Position numbers and translations under genes: made by a program. Below, in pieces: positions 1 through 13,039 of a stretch of 64,000 nucleotides of DNA (position 1 is the first letter of the stretch; each line of letters opens with the position of its first letter). The notes beneath the pieces were generated by a model, which made no database searches, was not told where the DNA came from, and saw nothing but the letters and a program-made list of their open reading frames with translations. Source of the stretch: Watersipora subatra (taxonomy: Eukaryota; Bryozoa; Gymnolaemata; Cheilostomatida; Watersiporidae). Where the stretch lies: NCBI RefSeq assembly GCF_963576615.1, contig NC_088708.1, positions 3,472,001 to 3,536,000 on the forward strand, read 5' to 3'.

Positions 1-1386
1 AAAAACACAACATAAGCAGCCATTGACAAAGAAATATGGAACAAAATAACTAGCGTGTGAAATAGCATTTGTAACTCAACAACCAATCGCATGCATTTTT
101 GCAGCTGGGCGCATTTTTCATTGGCCAATTAGCAGGTATATGCAAAGTTTGTTATTGATTGCTGCGACTTGTTACAGTCTAGCATTTAGCACTTGAGACT
201 GAAAGGACGTTCCGCTCGCTCGAAGAGCAAGAGGGAGTGCGACAACTGATAAAGGTAACTTAATAAACTGCACTCAGTCTATTCGCTTGGATTAAAACGA
301 ATAACATCTTTCAAGTTTTTTGAAATCAAGCCCACTCTCATATGATTGTTGTTTTAGACGATATTTTGAGATGATCATTTTATGTTAGACCTCGGTGCTT
401 TTTAGGATGCTTTTAGAAGAATTGCAACTACAGAGTTAACACAAAGGTATTTACGTATTTAAATTTATAAATTTGAATTTCTCTTGCATCTGAGTTGTTT
501 TTATGAAAATGGTTTGGACTATTGTTTGATAAGCTGTAGACTCTGCCTATCACTCCCATAGCTGCATTAAAAAGAAAAATGCAGACAAATCGATTGCTTT
601 TAATGAATTGCATTCAAACGCTGGGCAAACATTTCAATATTGATTCGGCAAGAACAAGGAAACATATAAAGAAAAACTTTAAAGTATAGGTGAGGCTATA
701 AAGATCTTGAGGGTCCTCCAAACCTGAGAGTGTGATGATCATCAGCCTCTCAGGACAATATATGATCCACTCCAATGTAGGTTTCTATTTTCACGCCATG
801 CTAACCGACACAGGAGTTGGAGAGCATATTTAGCCAAGTCAACCAGCATATCTGCTATTAGACAAAGTATATGCTGGTCTTATTTTCTGGTGGTAAATGG
901 TTACATAGCGTTGCCGGTAGACTGGCATTCTTTGTTACAGGATAGGTAAGGATAATTGACATTTGAAATAAGATATAAAAATGTCTTCTATTGGACAAAC
1001 AAGCTGTCAGCGTATGTGTGCATGTCGTAATCATGAACTGACGTGGCTGAATGCCAATGAGATGTTATAATCTCTTCACACATCAGAAAATTAAAAAATA
1101 TTGACGTAAAGATATGGATTGAACACGGCCATTCTTCTGAACAGTCACGTCACAAGATTACATCAAATTAAGCCTGTTCATTTATAAAAAGGTTACACTT
1201 AGTGTTAAGATAGGGATGTATATCCTTCAAACAGGCTACGGCAGTTACTCTACCCGCAACCAACATATGATGTTATAGCCTAACTTTATGGCATCAGTTA
1301 TTCCTGTCCAGCGTTTTCTGACACGCTGTGGCTAGTCAAATCATGTATTTTCACTTTGACAGCAAGTCTTCTGACTATCTAGTTGT
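1..1386 (+). promoter_or_regulatory. Upstream region of the bHLH gene, possible promoter and 5' UTR intron
   Basis: No protein-coding gene is visible here. Around 80-165 there are two CCAAT-type boxes and an octamer-like ATATGCAAA motif. They precede a GC-richer stretch at about 200-255 that ends in a plausible splice donor (AAAG then GTAACTT). A matching acceptor, ending TTGTAG, lies at about 1386, just before the bHLH start codon. A non-coding first exon with an intron of about 1.1 kb is therefore possible. This is inferred from short motifs only; no transcript evidence is available. Confidence 0.3.
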
Positions 1387-1400
1387 AGGGCGACAAAGAC

Positions 1401-1886
1401 ATGCTCAGGACAGACATGGCAGTCGAATTAGAATGGGTCAAGGCAAAGCATGCTGCCCTTGAATCACTAGAGTCGAACAGCGCCAGTTCGTCAAATGGGG
1501 AAACTGAAGACAGCATAAACATATGCAGAGCTAGTCAAACCAGAAAGTCATCAGTCTCTAGACGAGTGGGCAGAAAAAAGAAGGGCGTAAGTGCGAGAGA
1601 ACGAAACATCAGACGGTTGGAAAGCAATGAAAGGGAACGCCTACGCATGCACAACCTGAACGAAGCCTTCCAAGAGTTGAGAGTTGTCATACCTCATGTC
1701 GAGGCACAACAGAAATTGAGCAAGATAGAAACATTAAGTCTGGCAAGAAATTATATAATGGCTCTCACTAACACAATCTGTGACATGCGACAAGAGGAGC
1801 GTGTGTACAAGCTGGACAAGGACGAGATAGGCGAAGAACGGCTGCCGGGCAGCAACATTCACCTTTATCCACCGCTAAGCGACTAG
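1401..1886 (+). CDS. BHLHA15: bHLH transcription factor, Mist1/Dimmed family
   Basis: A single-exon gene for 161 residues. Residues about 71-124 form a complete basic helix-loop-helix domain. It starts [14 protein letters not shown], has the loop [16 protein letters not shown] and ends in the helix [14 protein letters not shown]. The ESNERER basic region and the KLSKIETL helix 2 start are typical of the Mist1 (BHLHA15)/Drosophila Dimmed group. These are nuclear factors that bind E-boxes as dimers and switch on secretory programmes in exocrine or neuroendocrine cells. The domain follows a basic, Ser-rich stretch (44-66) that may carry the nuclear localisation signal, and the C-terminal tail is short. 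Met1 is taken as the start; Met6 would also fit. Outside the bHLH nothing is recognisable, as is usual for the family. Whether it is closer to Mist1 or Dimmed needs a tree. Confidence 0.9.
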   Translation: MLRTDMAVELEWVKAKHAALESLESNSASSSNGETEDSINICRASQTRKSSVSRRVGRKKKGVSARERNIRRLESNERERLRMHNLNEAFQELRVVIPHVEAQQKLSKIETLSLARNYIMALTNTICDMRQEERVYKLDKDEIGEERLPGSNIHLYPPLSD

Positions 1887-2654
1887 CCAAGTAGCTGATG
1901 AGCACTGGAAAGTGGAAAGTGATTATCAAGACAATTAGGCCGGTGAATGAACCAATGTACATATATATAATATTGATCAACGGAAATCACGATACGACAC
2001 TCACGAATAGCGAGGTGTGGGTAGAACTTTGCGTGGTAGCATGAGGGTTGTGCATTAGGAAGCGTTGATGTATGCCTTTGGATGTGTTAAAAACAGACAA
2101 CAGTGAGAGTCAGCATCTTATATGTCATCCGATAACATTCTCATTGATTATAGTCCAGGAAGGCAGCGGCAGCAGTGTCTCCCATTTGAATGCGCTATAG
2201 AGCTATTGAGCTCACACAGGTATAAAGATGCAATACTGTGTGAATAGCTGGCTGGGTTGACATATTCCGTAAGCTATTATACTTTGTCAGCATTGACCTT
2301 GTGCCTAGGCGTGTTTGATAATTTTATAGCAACAAGTCTACCGAATATATCTCCATGCTAATGCAGTACCCGCACCTCACCACTACTACTGAATCTTTAG
2401 TTCAAAGGCTAGTTAACAGTTTCTAGCTTCCCTGTCTGATCTCCTCTCGTCCATAGTATAACAGCTACATTTGGGTAAGCTGCAGTTTGCGTTGAGCAAG
2501 GACATAGCTACCTGCCTACATAGTTATTTGCTGATAATAGAAATGCTATATTTGAAATGTGGATGCCTGTTACAGCAGTGTCAACATCACTATCTTTATA
2601 GCCACTCTTTATTGTTCAATATTTTATGTAAACGTCCAATCTAAAGCATCATGT

Positions 2655-2664
2655 AATAAATAAA
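2655..2664 (+). terminator. Polyadenylation signal of the bHLH gene
   Basis: Two overlapping AATAAA hexamers lie about 770 bp after the bHLH stop codon, with no other gene between. A 3' UTR of about 0.77 kb would result. Position and motif only. Confidence 0.5.
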
Positions 2665-3199
2665 GAAATGTGCGCAAGACTGACATTACGCAAGCCATAG
2701 AATAGTCACTCACAATCTCCAGACAACAATACAGGCTCCCAAGTTAATGTCCTGAGATTCACCCTAACGCATAGGCCTGTCTCCGAGAACTTTGGGACAG
2801 AGATGCAGAGACAGTGCTTGCCATCACCTAACGAATGAAAGAAAAATGCTGAACCTTCCCAGAGAGTACGTCTTATTAAAATTGCAATCTCCCAGCAGCT
2901 GAAAGTAGGAGTAATTAAAAATAGGCAGGAATGCAGCTGACATATAATTGGGCAAGACAGTCATGCAAATATAAACAGTACATTCTTAAAGTGGTTGGTT
3001 AACACTCAGAAGTTTAGAGATACGTATTCTATAATCAAATCTTTTGAGTGAATCCCAATAGAAGTTAGCGATTGAATCGCCTGTTCCAAAGACAACAGGC
3101 AATTAATTTCCTTTTAAAATGTTGGTAAAGCTCGAAAGTTCCATTTAGACCTAGAAATAGTCAGAAAAGCTAATAAATATGAAAACTAAATGTGGACGT

Positions 3200-3345
3200 T
3201 GAGCAGAGCGAGCATGTCAAAGGTCAGTCCAGCTCAACACATGGAACCCTATCAATAGCCAACCGCAAATGCCAATACAACCGGACGCCAATACAACTAA
3301 TTTCTTACCAATGCGAACAAGTTCCCATTTATTAATATATCGACC
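3200..3345 (+). repeat. Dispersed repeat, inverted partner at 13040-13190
   Basis: This segment, running from GAGCAGAGCGAGC to the ATTAATATAT stretch, returns as a diverged reverse complement at about 13040-13190. Shared blocks include the GGTCAGTCCAGC word, the CATGGAACCCT word and the CCAATGCGAACAA word. The family is unknown. No coding capacity is seen, so it may be the end of a larger mobile element. Confidence 0.65.
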
Positions 3346-4644
3346 TTATTTTGGCATTGAGCAACATTTTCAAGTAATTAGCTCCATCTATACTTGCTTG
3401 ATTTAGATTAATGATTTCGCCCGTTTTTACAGATCAAACTTCCACATTTTTAGTTCAGGTCAAAGGTAAGAACCCGATAACTGTCTATACCGCATAAACA
3501 CAAATGAACCAAAATGTTAGGCTCAGTTTATACCAGCCCGGAGTTGCCTAGGGGGGTTCCAAACTAAACCCGTGGCCACACGGCTGCAGAAGCTTCTGAA
3601 GCCCACAAATCTTGGCTGAAGGCAAGCAAAGTTTGTAACGAGCTGTGAAAATTAAAAATAGTTTTAGCTATTTCTTGTTTTATTGTAGCTTGTGAGCATG
3701 CAGATCATGGATGACGATATAGCACACGTCGTTTGCTACTCTACGACGGAAATAAAGTCAATCAAACTGTGTATGCCCATAGCCATTCATTTGAATGTTT
3801 TTAATTAAGGTGCTTGTTTCAACCGAAACATCTCGAACCAAAAAGAATTTTTAGATTAGCATTTGCCAAAGATTTGAGAGATGCTTAGTCCTAGAAAATA
3901 TTTTAGACTGTGATCTACAAGTGTAATATATCACCGAGATGAGTTTTCTCAAGTTTGAAACAAGTTTGCTAGCAAGTCAATTTGTTAAAACGTTTATAGT
4001 GAGCTGAGAAAGCTATTGCAGCTGTCAACAACTCAATGAGAACCAAACTTGAGATAAAACACCTGTGAGAGGCTTCATAACATGCGTGAAGATAGGACTG
4101 GAAGACAATAGAATCTGTTCTCCGTCAATAAAGAGTTGCAGGTGGGAAATACAACAGCTTTATATGCTGTAACTTGCTTTAGTTTTAAACAATATATACC
4201 AGAAGCAATAGCTGACAAGGGTGTGGGAGCTGTTGATGCTCATACAACGCAGGCAGGTCCTTGGAGACCTGTTAAATGGGCTAGCCTAGCAATCAACATA
4301 GGTAAATGCATTAGTTAAGGGAAGAGACATGATTGGCAACAAAAGCAAATGTTACAGAGCTGCAGGGAAATAACAAAGTGCAGGGAGGAAAAATCAAACT
4401 CCTGTGTTAAAATTTAGTCACTTAGCAAAGGAGAATTTAATGAGCTTGAGAGTCGGTGACGCAGAGAGACGACCCACAGAGGAATGCAGATTGAGGTTTG
4501 CTATGCACCTTTATTGCTTTTATGAATGAATGTATTTATTGCCAATAGCCACCTGGGATGCTTACTAAAAGAATTCCCAACACTGCGCAACTATACGTAA
4601 CAAGTGACATATATGTAACAAGAAACACAGAAAACTACATAAAA

Positions 4645-5267
4645 CTATATTCACTCTACTTGTGTTAGCTCTATCTTCACTCTACTAGTGTTAGCTCTAT
4701 CTTCACTCTACTAGTGTTAGCTCTATATTCACTGTACTAGTGTTAGCTCTATCTTCACTCTACTAGTGTTAGCTCTATCTTCACTCTACTAGTGTTAGCT
4801 CTATATTCAATCTACTAGTGTTAGCTCTATCTTCACTCTACTAGCTAGTATTAGCTCTATATTCACTCTACTAGTGTTAGCTCTATATTCACTCTACTAG
4901 CTAGTATTAGCTCTATATTCACTCTACTAGTGTTAGCTCTATATTCACTCTACTTGTGTTAGCTCTATCTTCACTCTACTAGTGTTAGCTCTATCTTCAA
5001 TCTACTAGTGTTAGCTTTATACTCACTCTACTAGTGTTAGCTCTATCTTCACTCTATTTGTGTTAGCTCTATCTTCACTCTACTAATGTTAGCTCTATCT
5101 TCACTCTACTAGTGTTAGCTCTATTTTCACTCTACTAGTGTTAGCTCTATCTTCACTCTACTAGCGTTAGCTCTATTTTCACTCTACTTGTGTTAGCTCT
5201 ATATTCACTATACTAGTGTTAGCTCTATATTCACTCTACTTGTGTTAGCTCAATCTTCACTCTATTT
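4645..5267. repeat. 26-bp minisatellite, about 24 copies
   Basis: A tandem array whose unit reads roughly GTTAGCTCTATCTTCACTCT followed by ACTAGT. Copies differ at a few fixed positions (TCTTCAC against TATTCAC, CTAGTG against CTTGTG). Two copies are 4 bp longer because CTAG is doubled. The array lies in intergenic DNA downstream of the bHLH gene and has no coding potential. Confidence 0.95.
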
Positions 5268-6484
5268 CTGAAAACTGCAGTTAATTTGCTGTCATTAACT
5301 CTGGTTTACTGTTAGGGTCGCCCAAGGCAAACAACAAAGATCACTCTTAGTTTTTTATGAAATTAGCATGGAAGGAAATTAACAATCATAAAAATACCTT
5401 GAAGGAAACTTCCGGTAATCAAGTTGAGAATATGTGAACGAATGCATGAGCTTGAGCGTAGGAGCTGTCGGAACACTGCGTGTTGACCATTTAGCAAGAA
5501 CTGTTATTAAATTTGTGTGTTTATGTATGCTCAAGGCACGCTGTCATCTGTAGAGTACAAGCATTGGAAACACTAATTACAAGATTCTTCAGATCGAAAC
5601 CTCAGTGACTGCAGTGTCCATATTCCAAGTTTCCAATTTATAGGACTTGAAAGGTCCGATTTGTTGAAGCAGTAAAATTGAATTGTGTGGTGCTTCCATT
5701 TGCAGAATATTCTTATGGTTTGACTAATTTTGTTTAAACATGAGCTTAAGGAAACATCTACACCCAGGCGTCAGCTTACAATCAACTCAATATGCAATTT
5801 TTTCAACATACAGCATAAAATTTGAACAAATAATGGTCTCGACATACAAAAAATATTTGTTGAAAATTAACAGTTTTGTAAATCAGGACAAATGTACATA
5901 ATTCTCCTTCACATAGTGTCAGGCTACAGTACTCAAATAATATTAAACGATGCATCATTCCTTCCTTTTGCAGGTTAAAACGATGAATCTCAAGGAGATT
6001 AGGGTAAAAATTAAGTGGCAGTAAAAATAGTAAGGCAACTCTTTTCTTGAAATTCAAACAAACTGAATAGAGAAACACGAGCAAACACCTTCGAATCAAC
6101 TTTTTAAGAAATCTTTGAAGTCTGCGAATAGTTATCATGAAGGAAATAAATATGATGCTCAAAAACAAAACTCCTGAATTACAGTTGAAATGTGAAAAAC
6201 AATCGATATAAAAGGAAAAAATATAAAACAGTTACATTGGGCTCAAGGTCATATAGTCCAAGATAGACTACTTCCGTGGCTCTATCACCATCTCTACCTA
6301 AGCACGGTCTGTCTCTATCAGCGAAACCACACCTCAATTTGTCCCTAATGTTGAGGGAGAGTGACAATAAAACCTTTTATATTGATCACTATGTTATTAA
6401 TTTAGTTTTTTACACACGATCTTGTTTTTACATTGAATTTTCAATATAGTTTTATAAAATGGAATATTTAATGCTGTATGTAAT
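5268..6484. other. Intergenic DNA, nothing recognised
   Basis: AT-rich DNA with no recognisable gene, RNA or repeat. The longest reading frame (121 codons, minus strand, 5803-6168) is of low complexity and matches no family I know. Confidence 0.5.
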
Positions 6485-7880
6485 TACCATAAAACCTCTA
6501 ACTGAATGCCACCTCTAATTCAACGCCACCTCTATTTGAACACCACCTCCATTTGACCGGCACTATGAGAGAAGGGTTGAAAAATAGATTGCCGACCTCT
6601 ATTTAAACGCCACCTCCATTTGATCGCCACTTTGACAATCTTTGATTTTTATGAACCCATAATATCCTGTGATCAGTAGAAAAGTGTCCACAAAATCGTA
6701 TTAATAATGAATCGTTTACATTAATAACAATAGATTCTCTCGTTCAACTCAAAAGCTTTTCGCTTCCTTCTCATTAAAACTCTGAATGCAACATCATAAA
6801 AATAATTAATAACTGTCTCAGGCTAATAGTAGTTCCTTGTTTAACGCGGTTTTGATACTCTGAAGTGGTACATGTATGTAAAAATGGTTTACATTTACGA
6901 TGGTAGATGAACAACAAGCTTTAGGCTAAAGGTTACGTTTAGTGAGCAAAACTTTTATATACGCATTGCATTTGTGTTAAATGCAACGCGTAAAAGTTTT
7001 GCTTTGCCAAAAATTGTTTGTATACTAATATCGACTAGTTCAGCAGTGCAAAAGTAGGGTTGAGGTCGGATGACATTGTGGAAGGTATTGGACAACCAGA
7101 AGATGTTCGTTCCATTGAAAGCAGCAATCAAAACGCAGCTATCCAAACAAACGATGCAAATATTTTTGTTTTAAAAACGTTAGTTTTTGTTTCGGCATGT
7201 AATATAAATATGGTTCGTTTATGTACCTTGTTCATGAATATATATTTGTAGCATTTGATAGATTATTATTATTATATAACTTATAAATTTGCATATTTAT
7301 AGCATATTATTTGATAGCATCATTGTGGTAATCTGATATTACAATTGATCGACGCTTGTAACTCCTCTTCTATTGCGCATAAAAACTAGTTTTGGCTGCA
7401 AACTGTAGCAAACATATCAGTGAGTGCAATGAACTTTATGCAACACTGTTAAATATATATAATAAAAACATGTTTTCAAATTTAGAACGAAATAAAAATT
7501 GAAAGCTCCGACAAATTGCAAAGCAGGACACAGGCTATAATATTATCGCAGGTTATTCGCAAGCAATAGATATCAACTGGTAGAGATATTTTGGTGTCTC
7601 AATGCACATTTATTAAGAGATCTTTGACAAGTTGGTCGTAAGTTAGCAGATTTTTTGCATCCAAAAGGTTTGATATCACTCCACCAGAAAAAAGGGGCAA
7701 AATATAAACGACATTCGCTTTGCCCGTAAAAGGGCTAAATTTATTTTTTCAAAATTCTGACGAGCCATTTAAAAAATACAAGGCCAGCCTTTATTTGAAC
7801 GCCACTCCCAATTGACCGCCATTATAAAAAGTTAACAAATAGAGCGCTTATTAGAGTGTTCTATTACAGGTTTTACGGTA
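6485..7880. mobile_element. DNA transposon with terminal inverted repeats (TACCRTAAAACCT family), copy 1
   Basis: The left end reads TACCATAAAACCTCTAACTG and the right end is the reverse complement of a TACCGTAAAACCTGTAAT type end, so the element is about 1.4 kb with inverted ends. The subterminal parts carry repeats of the theme ACGCCACCTCTATTTGA in opposite orientations at the two ends. TA at both borders would fit a TA target duplication, as in the Tc1/mariner/pogo superfamily. No transposase is recognisable, so it looks non-autonomous. A second, inverted and truncated copy lies at 13194-14410. Confidence 0.75.
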
Positions 7881-8570
7881 CCTAAAGTACATATCGTAAG
7901 TTTTTAGCCACGGAACGAATTAAACCAATGCAATGTATTATTAGAAGAAAATTTGCTCCAACATACGACAGTTTTGAGATAGAAAGCAAGAATCGCAATA
8001 GATTAACATCCTACATCGATGTTAAGCTGTACAGTGGAACCTCTATAGATTTACTTCGCATGTTAAAAATGTTGTATGTTGGATCAAAAAATCTCACAAG
8101 AATATACTATACTTCATTTAATGATGAACTTACAGTTTACGTAATTTCATCAAAAACTATCAGCATTTTTCTATCATTTGCGATTGTTTTTGATACGTGA
8201 GGTGATCTGACTGCCAGAATGCTTCAAAATTAAAATTGACAAAACTTAATCAGGGTTGAAACGGCTCAGAAAAAAATGTGCTGAAATAAATCACCAGTTG
8301 CTATGAGCTCTCACGTTCAAGCCGCAGTGTTATGCGTCACTAATCTGTCGGTCTCTTTGCAACTATAGATGCCATAATCGCACTTTTGCTTGATCTGGGT
8401 GTTTTAACCGCAATCAAATTTTGTTGATTTTAACCATAAAACATCCTGCCAGTCAAATAACCTGAAACATCAAAAACAATCGCAACTGATAGAAAAATTA
8501 CTGATACTTTGTGATGCAACTAATTAAAATGTTGTCCAAGTTCATCTCTAATACGTTCCATTAATATGCG
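7881..8570. mobile_element. Two facing fragments related to the CAGTCAAAC transposon family
   Basis: About 8120-8270 and, inverted, 8390-8510 resemble the internal part of the elements at 36387 and 39494. The shared blocks are TTTTTCTATCA, GAGGTGAT, TGCCAG and ACAAAACTT. They face each other around a short spacer and form a weak inverted repeat immediately before the 28-bp array. Both are strongly diverged and non-coding. The first 240 bp of this stretch show nothing. Confidence 0.45.
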
Positions 8571-11500
8571 CTTACCTGTACACGATGTAACTAATCGACT
8601 TACCTGTACACGGTGTAACTAATCGACTTACCTGTACACGATGTAACTAATCGACTTACCTGTACACGGTGTAACTAATCGACTTACCTGTACACGGTGT
8701 AACTAATCGACTTACCTGTACACCGTGTAACTAATCGACTTACCTGTACACGGTGTAACTAATCGACTTACCTGTACACCGTGTAACTAATCGACTTACC
8801 TGTACACCGTGTAACTAATCGACTTACCTGTACACGGTGTAACTAATCGACTTACCTGTACACGATGTAACTAATCGACTTACCTGTACACGGTGTAACT
8901 AATCGACTTACCTGTACACCGTGTAACTAATCGACTTACCTGTACACGGTGTAACTAATCGACTTACCTGTACACGGTGTAACTAATCGACTTACCTGTA
9001 CACGATGTAACTAATCGACTTACCTGTACACGGTGTAACTAATCGACTTACCTGTACACGGTGTAACTAATCGACTTACCTGTACACCGTGTAACTAATC
9101 GACTTACCTGTACACGATGTAACTAATCGACTTACCTGTACACGGTGTAACTAATCGACTTACCTGTACACGGTGTAACTAATCGACTTACCTGTACACC
9201 GTGTAACTAATCGACTTACCTGTACACGATGTAACTAATCGACTTACCTGTACACGGTGTAACTAATCGACTTACCTGTACACGGTGTAACTAATCGACT
9301 TACCTGTACACCGTGTAACTAATCGACTTACCTGTACACGGTGTAACTAATCGACTTACCTGTACACCGTGTAACTAATCGACTTACCTGTACACCGTGT
9401 AACTAATCGACTTACCTGTACACGGTGTAACTAATCGACTTACCTGTACACGATGTAACTAATCGACTTACCTGTACACGGTGTAGCTAATCGACTTACC
9501 TGTACACCGTGTAACTAATCGACTTACCTGTACACGGTGTAACTAATCGACTTACCTGTACACGGTGTAACTAATCGACTTACCTGTACACGATGTAACT
9601 AATCGACTTACCTGTACACGGTGTAACTAATCGACTTACCTGTACACCGTGTAACTAATCGACTTACCTGTACACGATGTAACTAATCGACTTACCTGTA
9701 CACGGTGTAACTAATCGACTTACCTGTACACGGTGTAACTAATCGACTTACCTGTACACGATGTAACTAATCGACTTACCTGTACACGGTGTAACTAATC
9801 GACTTACCTGTACACGGTGTAACTAATCGACTTACCTGTACACCGTGTAACTAATCGACTTACCTGTACACGATGTAACTAATCGACTTACCTGTACACG
9901 GTGTAACTAATCGACTTACCTGTACACGGTGTAACTAATCGACTTACCTGTACACCGTGTAACTAATCGACTTACCTGTACACGATGTAACTAATCGACT
10001 TACCTGTACACGGTGTAACTAATCGACTTACCTGTACACGATGTAACTAATCGACTTACCTGTACACGGTGTAACTAATCGACTTACCTGTACACGATGT
10101 AACTAATCGACTTACCTGTACACGGTGTAACTAATCGACTTACCTGTACACGGTGTAACTAATCGACTTACCTGTACACGGTGTAACTAATCGACTTACC
10201 TGTACACGGTGTAACTAATCGACTTACCTGTACACGATGTAACTAATCGACTTACCTGTACACGGTGTAACTAATCGACTTACCTGTACACCGTGTAACT
10301 AATCGACTTACCTGTACACGGTGTAACTAATCGACTTACCTGTACACGGTGTAACTAATCGACTTACCTGTACACCGTGTAACTAATCGACTTACCTGTA
10401 CACGGTGTAACTAATCGACTTACCTGTACACGGTGTAACTAATCGACTTACCTGTACACGATGTAACTAATCGACTTACCTGTACACGGTGTAACTAATC
10501 GACTTACCTGTACACGATGTAACTAATCGACTTACCTGTACACGGTGTAACTAATCGACTTACCTGTACACGGTGTAACTAATCGACTTACCTGTACACC
10601 GTGTAACTAATCGACTTACCTGTACACGGTGTAACTAATCGACTTACCTGTACACCGTGTAACTAATCGACTTACCTGTACACCGTGTAACTAATCGACT
10701 TACCTGTACACGGTGTAACTAATCGACTTACCTGTACACGATGTAACTAATCGACTTACCTGTACACGGTGTAACTAATCGACTTACCTGTACACCGTGT
10801 AACTAATCGACTTACCTGTACACGGTGTAACTAATCGACTTACCTGTACACGGTGTAACTAATCGACTTACCTGTACACGATGTAACTAATCGACTTACC
10901 TGTACACGGTGTAACTAATCGACTTACCTGTACACCGTGTAACTAATCGACTTACCTGTACACGATGTAACTAATCGACTTACCTGTACACGGTGTAACT
11001 AATCGACTTACCTGTACACGGTGTAACTAATCGACTTACCTGTACACGATGTAACTAATCGACTTACCTGTACACGGTGTAACTAATCGACTTACCTGTA
11101 CACGGTGTAACTAATCGACTTACCTGTACACCGTGTAACTAATCGACTTACCTGTACACGATGTAACTAATCGACTTACCTGTACACGGTGTAACTAATC
11201 GACTTACCTGTACACGGTGTAACTAATCGACTTACCTGTACACCGTGTAACTAATCGACTTACCTGTACACGATGTAACTAATCGACTTACCTGTACACG
11301 GTGTAACTAATCGACTTACCTGTACACGATGTAACTAATCGACTTACCTGTACACGGTGTAACTAATCGACTTACCTGTACACGATGTAACTAATCGACT
11401 TACCTGTACACGGTGTAACTAATCGACTTACCTGTACACGGTGTAACTAATCGACTTACCTGTACACGGTGTAACTAATCGACTTACCTGTACACCGTGT

Positions 11501-11874
11501 AACTAATCGACTTACCTGTACACGATGTAACTAATCGACTTACCTGTACACGGTGTAACTAATCGACTTACCTGTACACGATGTAACTAATCGACTTACC
11601 TGTACACGATGTAACTAATCGACTTACCTGTACACGGTGTAACTAATCGACTTACCTGTACACGATGTAACTAATCGACTTACCTGTACACGGTGTAACT
11701 AATCGACTTACCTGTACACGGTGTAACTAATCGACTTACCTGTACACGGTGTAACTAATCGACTTACCTGTACACGGTGTAACTAATCGACTTACCTGTA
11801 CACCGTGTAACTAATCGACTTACCTGTACACGGTGTAACTAATCGACTTACCTGTACACCGTGTAACTAATCGA
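8571..11874. repeat. 28-bp minisatellite, 118 contiguous copies in three sequence types
   Basis: A tandem array with unit CTTACCTGTACACNNTGTAA plus CTAATCGA. There are exactly 118 units with no spacers and no length changes. Almost all variation sits at the two bases NN, which read GG (64 units), GA (29 units) or CG (25 units); I saw only one other substitution, in unit 33. The GG and CG types are reverse complements of each other across the odd palindrome TACAC-N-GTGTA. The order of types contains long internal duplications: units 24-58 equal 70-104, and 1-17 equal 68-84. The reverse strand of each unit contains CAGGTAAG. The array is intergenic and not coding. Confidence 0.97.
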
Positions 11875-13039
11875 CTAGTTTAAAATATTTTTTATTGTTT
11901 GTCACATTTTTTTCATCTTCAGCCGCTTCATTTTTACTGTGGAACAACGCTTCACGTGTAGAACCAAGTATTTACTCAAATCTCACATTGTATTTTGTCA
12001 ACTTTGTATGGTAAGGCACCCATAATACATATTTTAATGTATAGTTAATATCAGTGTATAAACAAAAAATATTCACTACTCTACTTACCACTCAGAAGCA
12101 ATCAGTTGCTCGCATTTTCATTTAAAATTCTGGTAAATTAAATTTTATTATTTTAAATGGCCCTTTTGGTATGATATGAATGGCCCTTTTGGCAGATATA
12201 ACTTGAATTCTGCCATAAAAACTAAATAGAAAAGGCGTTAAAATGTTTTATTATTATTAATTATATCTGTAAAATGGCTCTTCATTAGACCCATTCTTCA
12301 CAGAACTATTGCAAAAAACCTTGCTTGAAAAATAAAAACTTGGCATTTCTGCATGGAAGAATTCTTCAAAAGACCAACATTTGAACCAAGGAAACAATGA
12401 GTAGGAAGAGTATGGCTAAATATAGACTGGATCTAGAAACTCCTTCAACTCTCTTGATACTGGGAATGTAAGTGTGCAAAACTGTTTAACCAGCATCTTT
12501 TTAAAGAAAATTAAAAAGAAATGAGAGAGTTGACGAAAGCGACGAGAGTAAGAGCACACTGCTTAATGCACCCTGCTAAAGACAATGGCAGCCACCTGGG
12601 GTACTGTAACAGCTTGGCCAGCTAACAGAAGGCACTCGATGCCCAGTTTCAGTACACTTGACAAGAGCACTATTCCTGAGCGGCAACTTAACGGATGAAT
12701 AGTAGTCTAGCAAGAAAATGTACTTAACTTATTGTATAATTTCCGATTATGAATGATAAAACGAGTGAAAGTGATAAGAAAAAGGAGAAAAGTTGTTGCT
12801 GCAAACCAATAATACTGCAGTTATGGTACAGCCAACAACTTAAAAAGTTGTCTAGTTTTTTTTGTATGGCCAAAAGGGTGAGTTTGGAAATATCTTGGAG
12901 CAAATTAGGCAACTCACATGTATTTTACAGTTCATATAACGTAAATTCTCTATAACGTACACATGAATCCTATAACGTATTCTTTACGTTGTAAGTGGGT
13001 CTACTGTATTTACTTAGTTGCTCTATACCAAAAGAAGGT
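11875..13039. other. Intergenic DNA, no gene recognised
   Basis: AT-rich sequence without a supported gene. Near 12940-13010 there is a short stretch with CGTTATAG-type words and the terminus-like word CAGTAGACCCACTTACAACG on the minus strand. That resembles the end of a TA-inserting transposon, but no partner end was found, so it is not called separately. Confidence 0.4.

Larger units (their letters stand above)
1887..4644. other. 3' UTR and intergenic DNA without a recognised gene
   Basis: The first 0.77 kb is probably the bHLH 3' UTR. The rest is AT-rich intergenic DNA. I see no supported gene in it, only a dispersed repeat at about 3200-3345 (listed separately). A 60-codon reading frame at 4136-4318 has no recognisable features. 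Confidence 0.5.

Noticed and set aside
4136-4318. 60-codon plus-strand frame
   Set aside because: No recognisable domain, splice signal or homologue.
5803-6168. 121-codon minus-strand frame
   Set aside because: Low-complexity, no motif, no splice context; likely a chance frame.
8571-11874. CRISPR-like look of the 28-bp repeat
   Set aside because: Units are contiguous without spacers and the DNA is clearly animal. It is a minisatellite.
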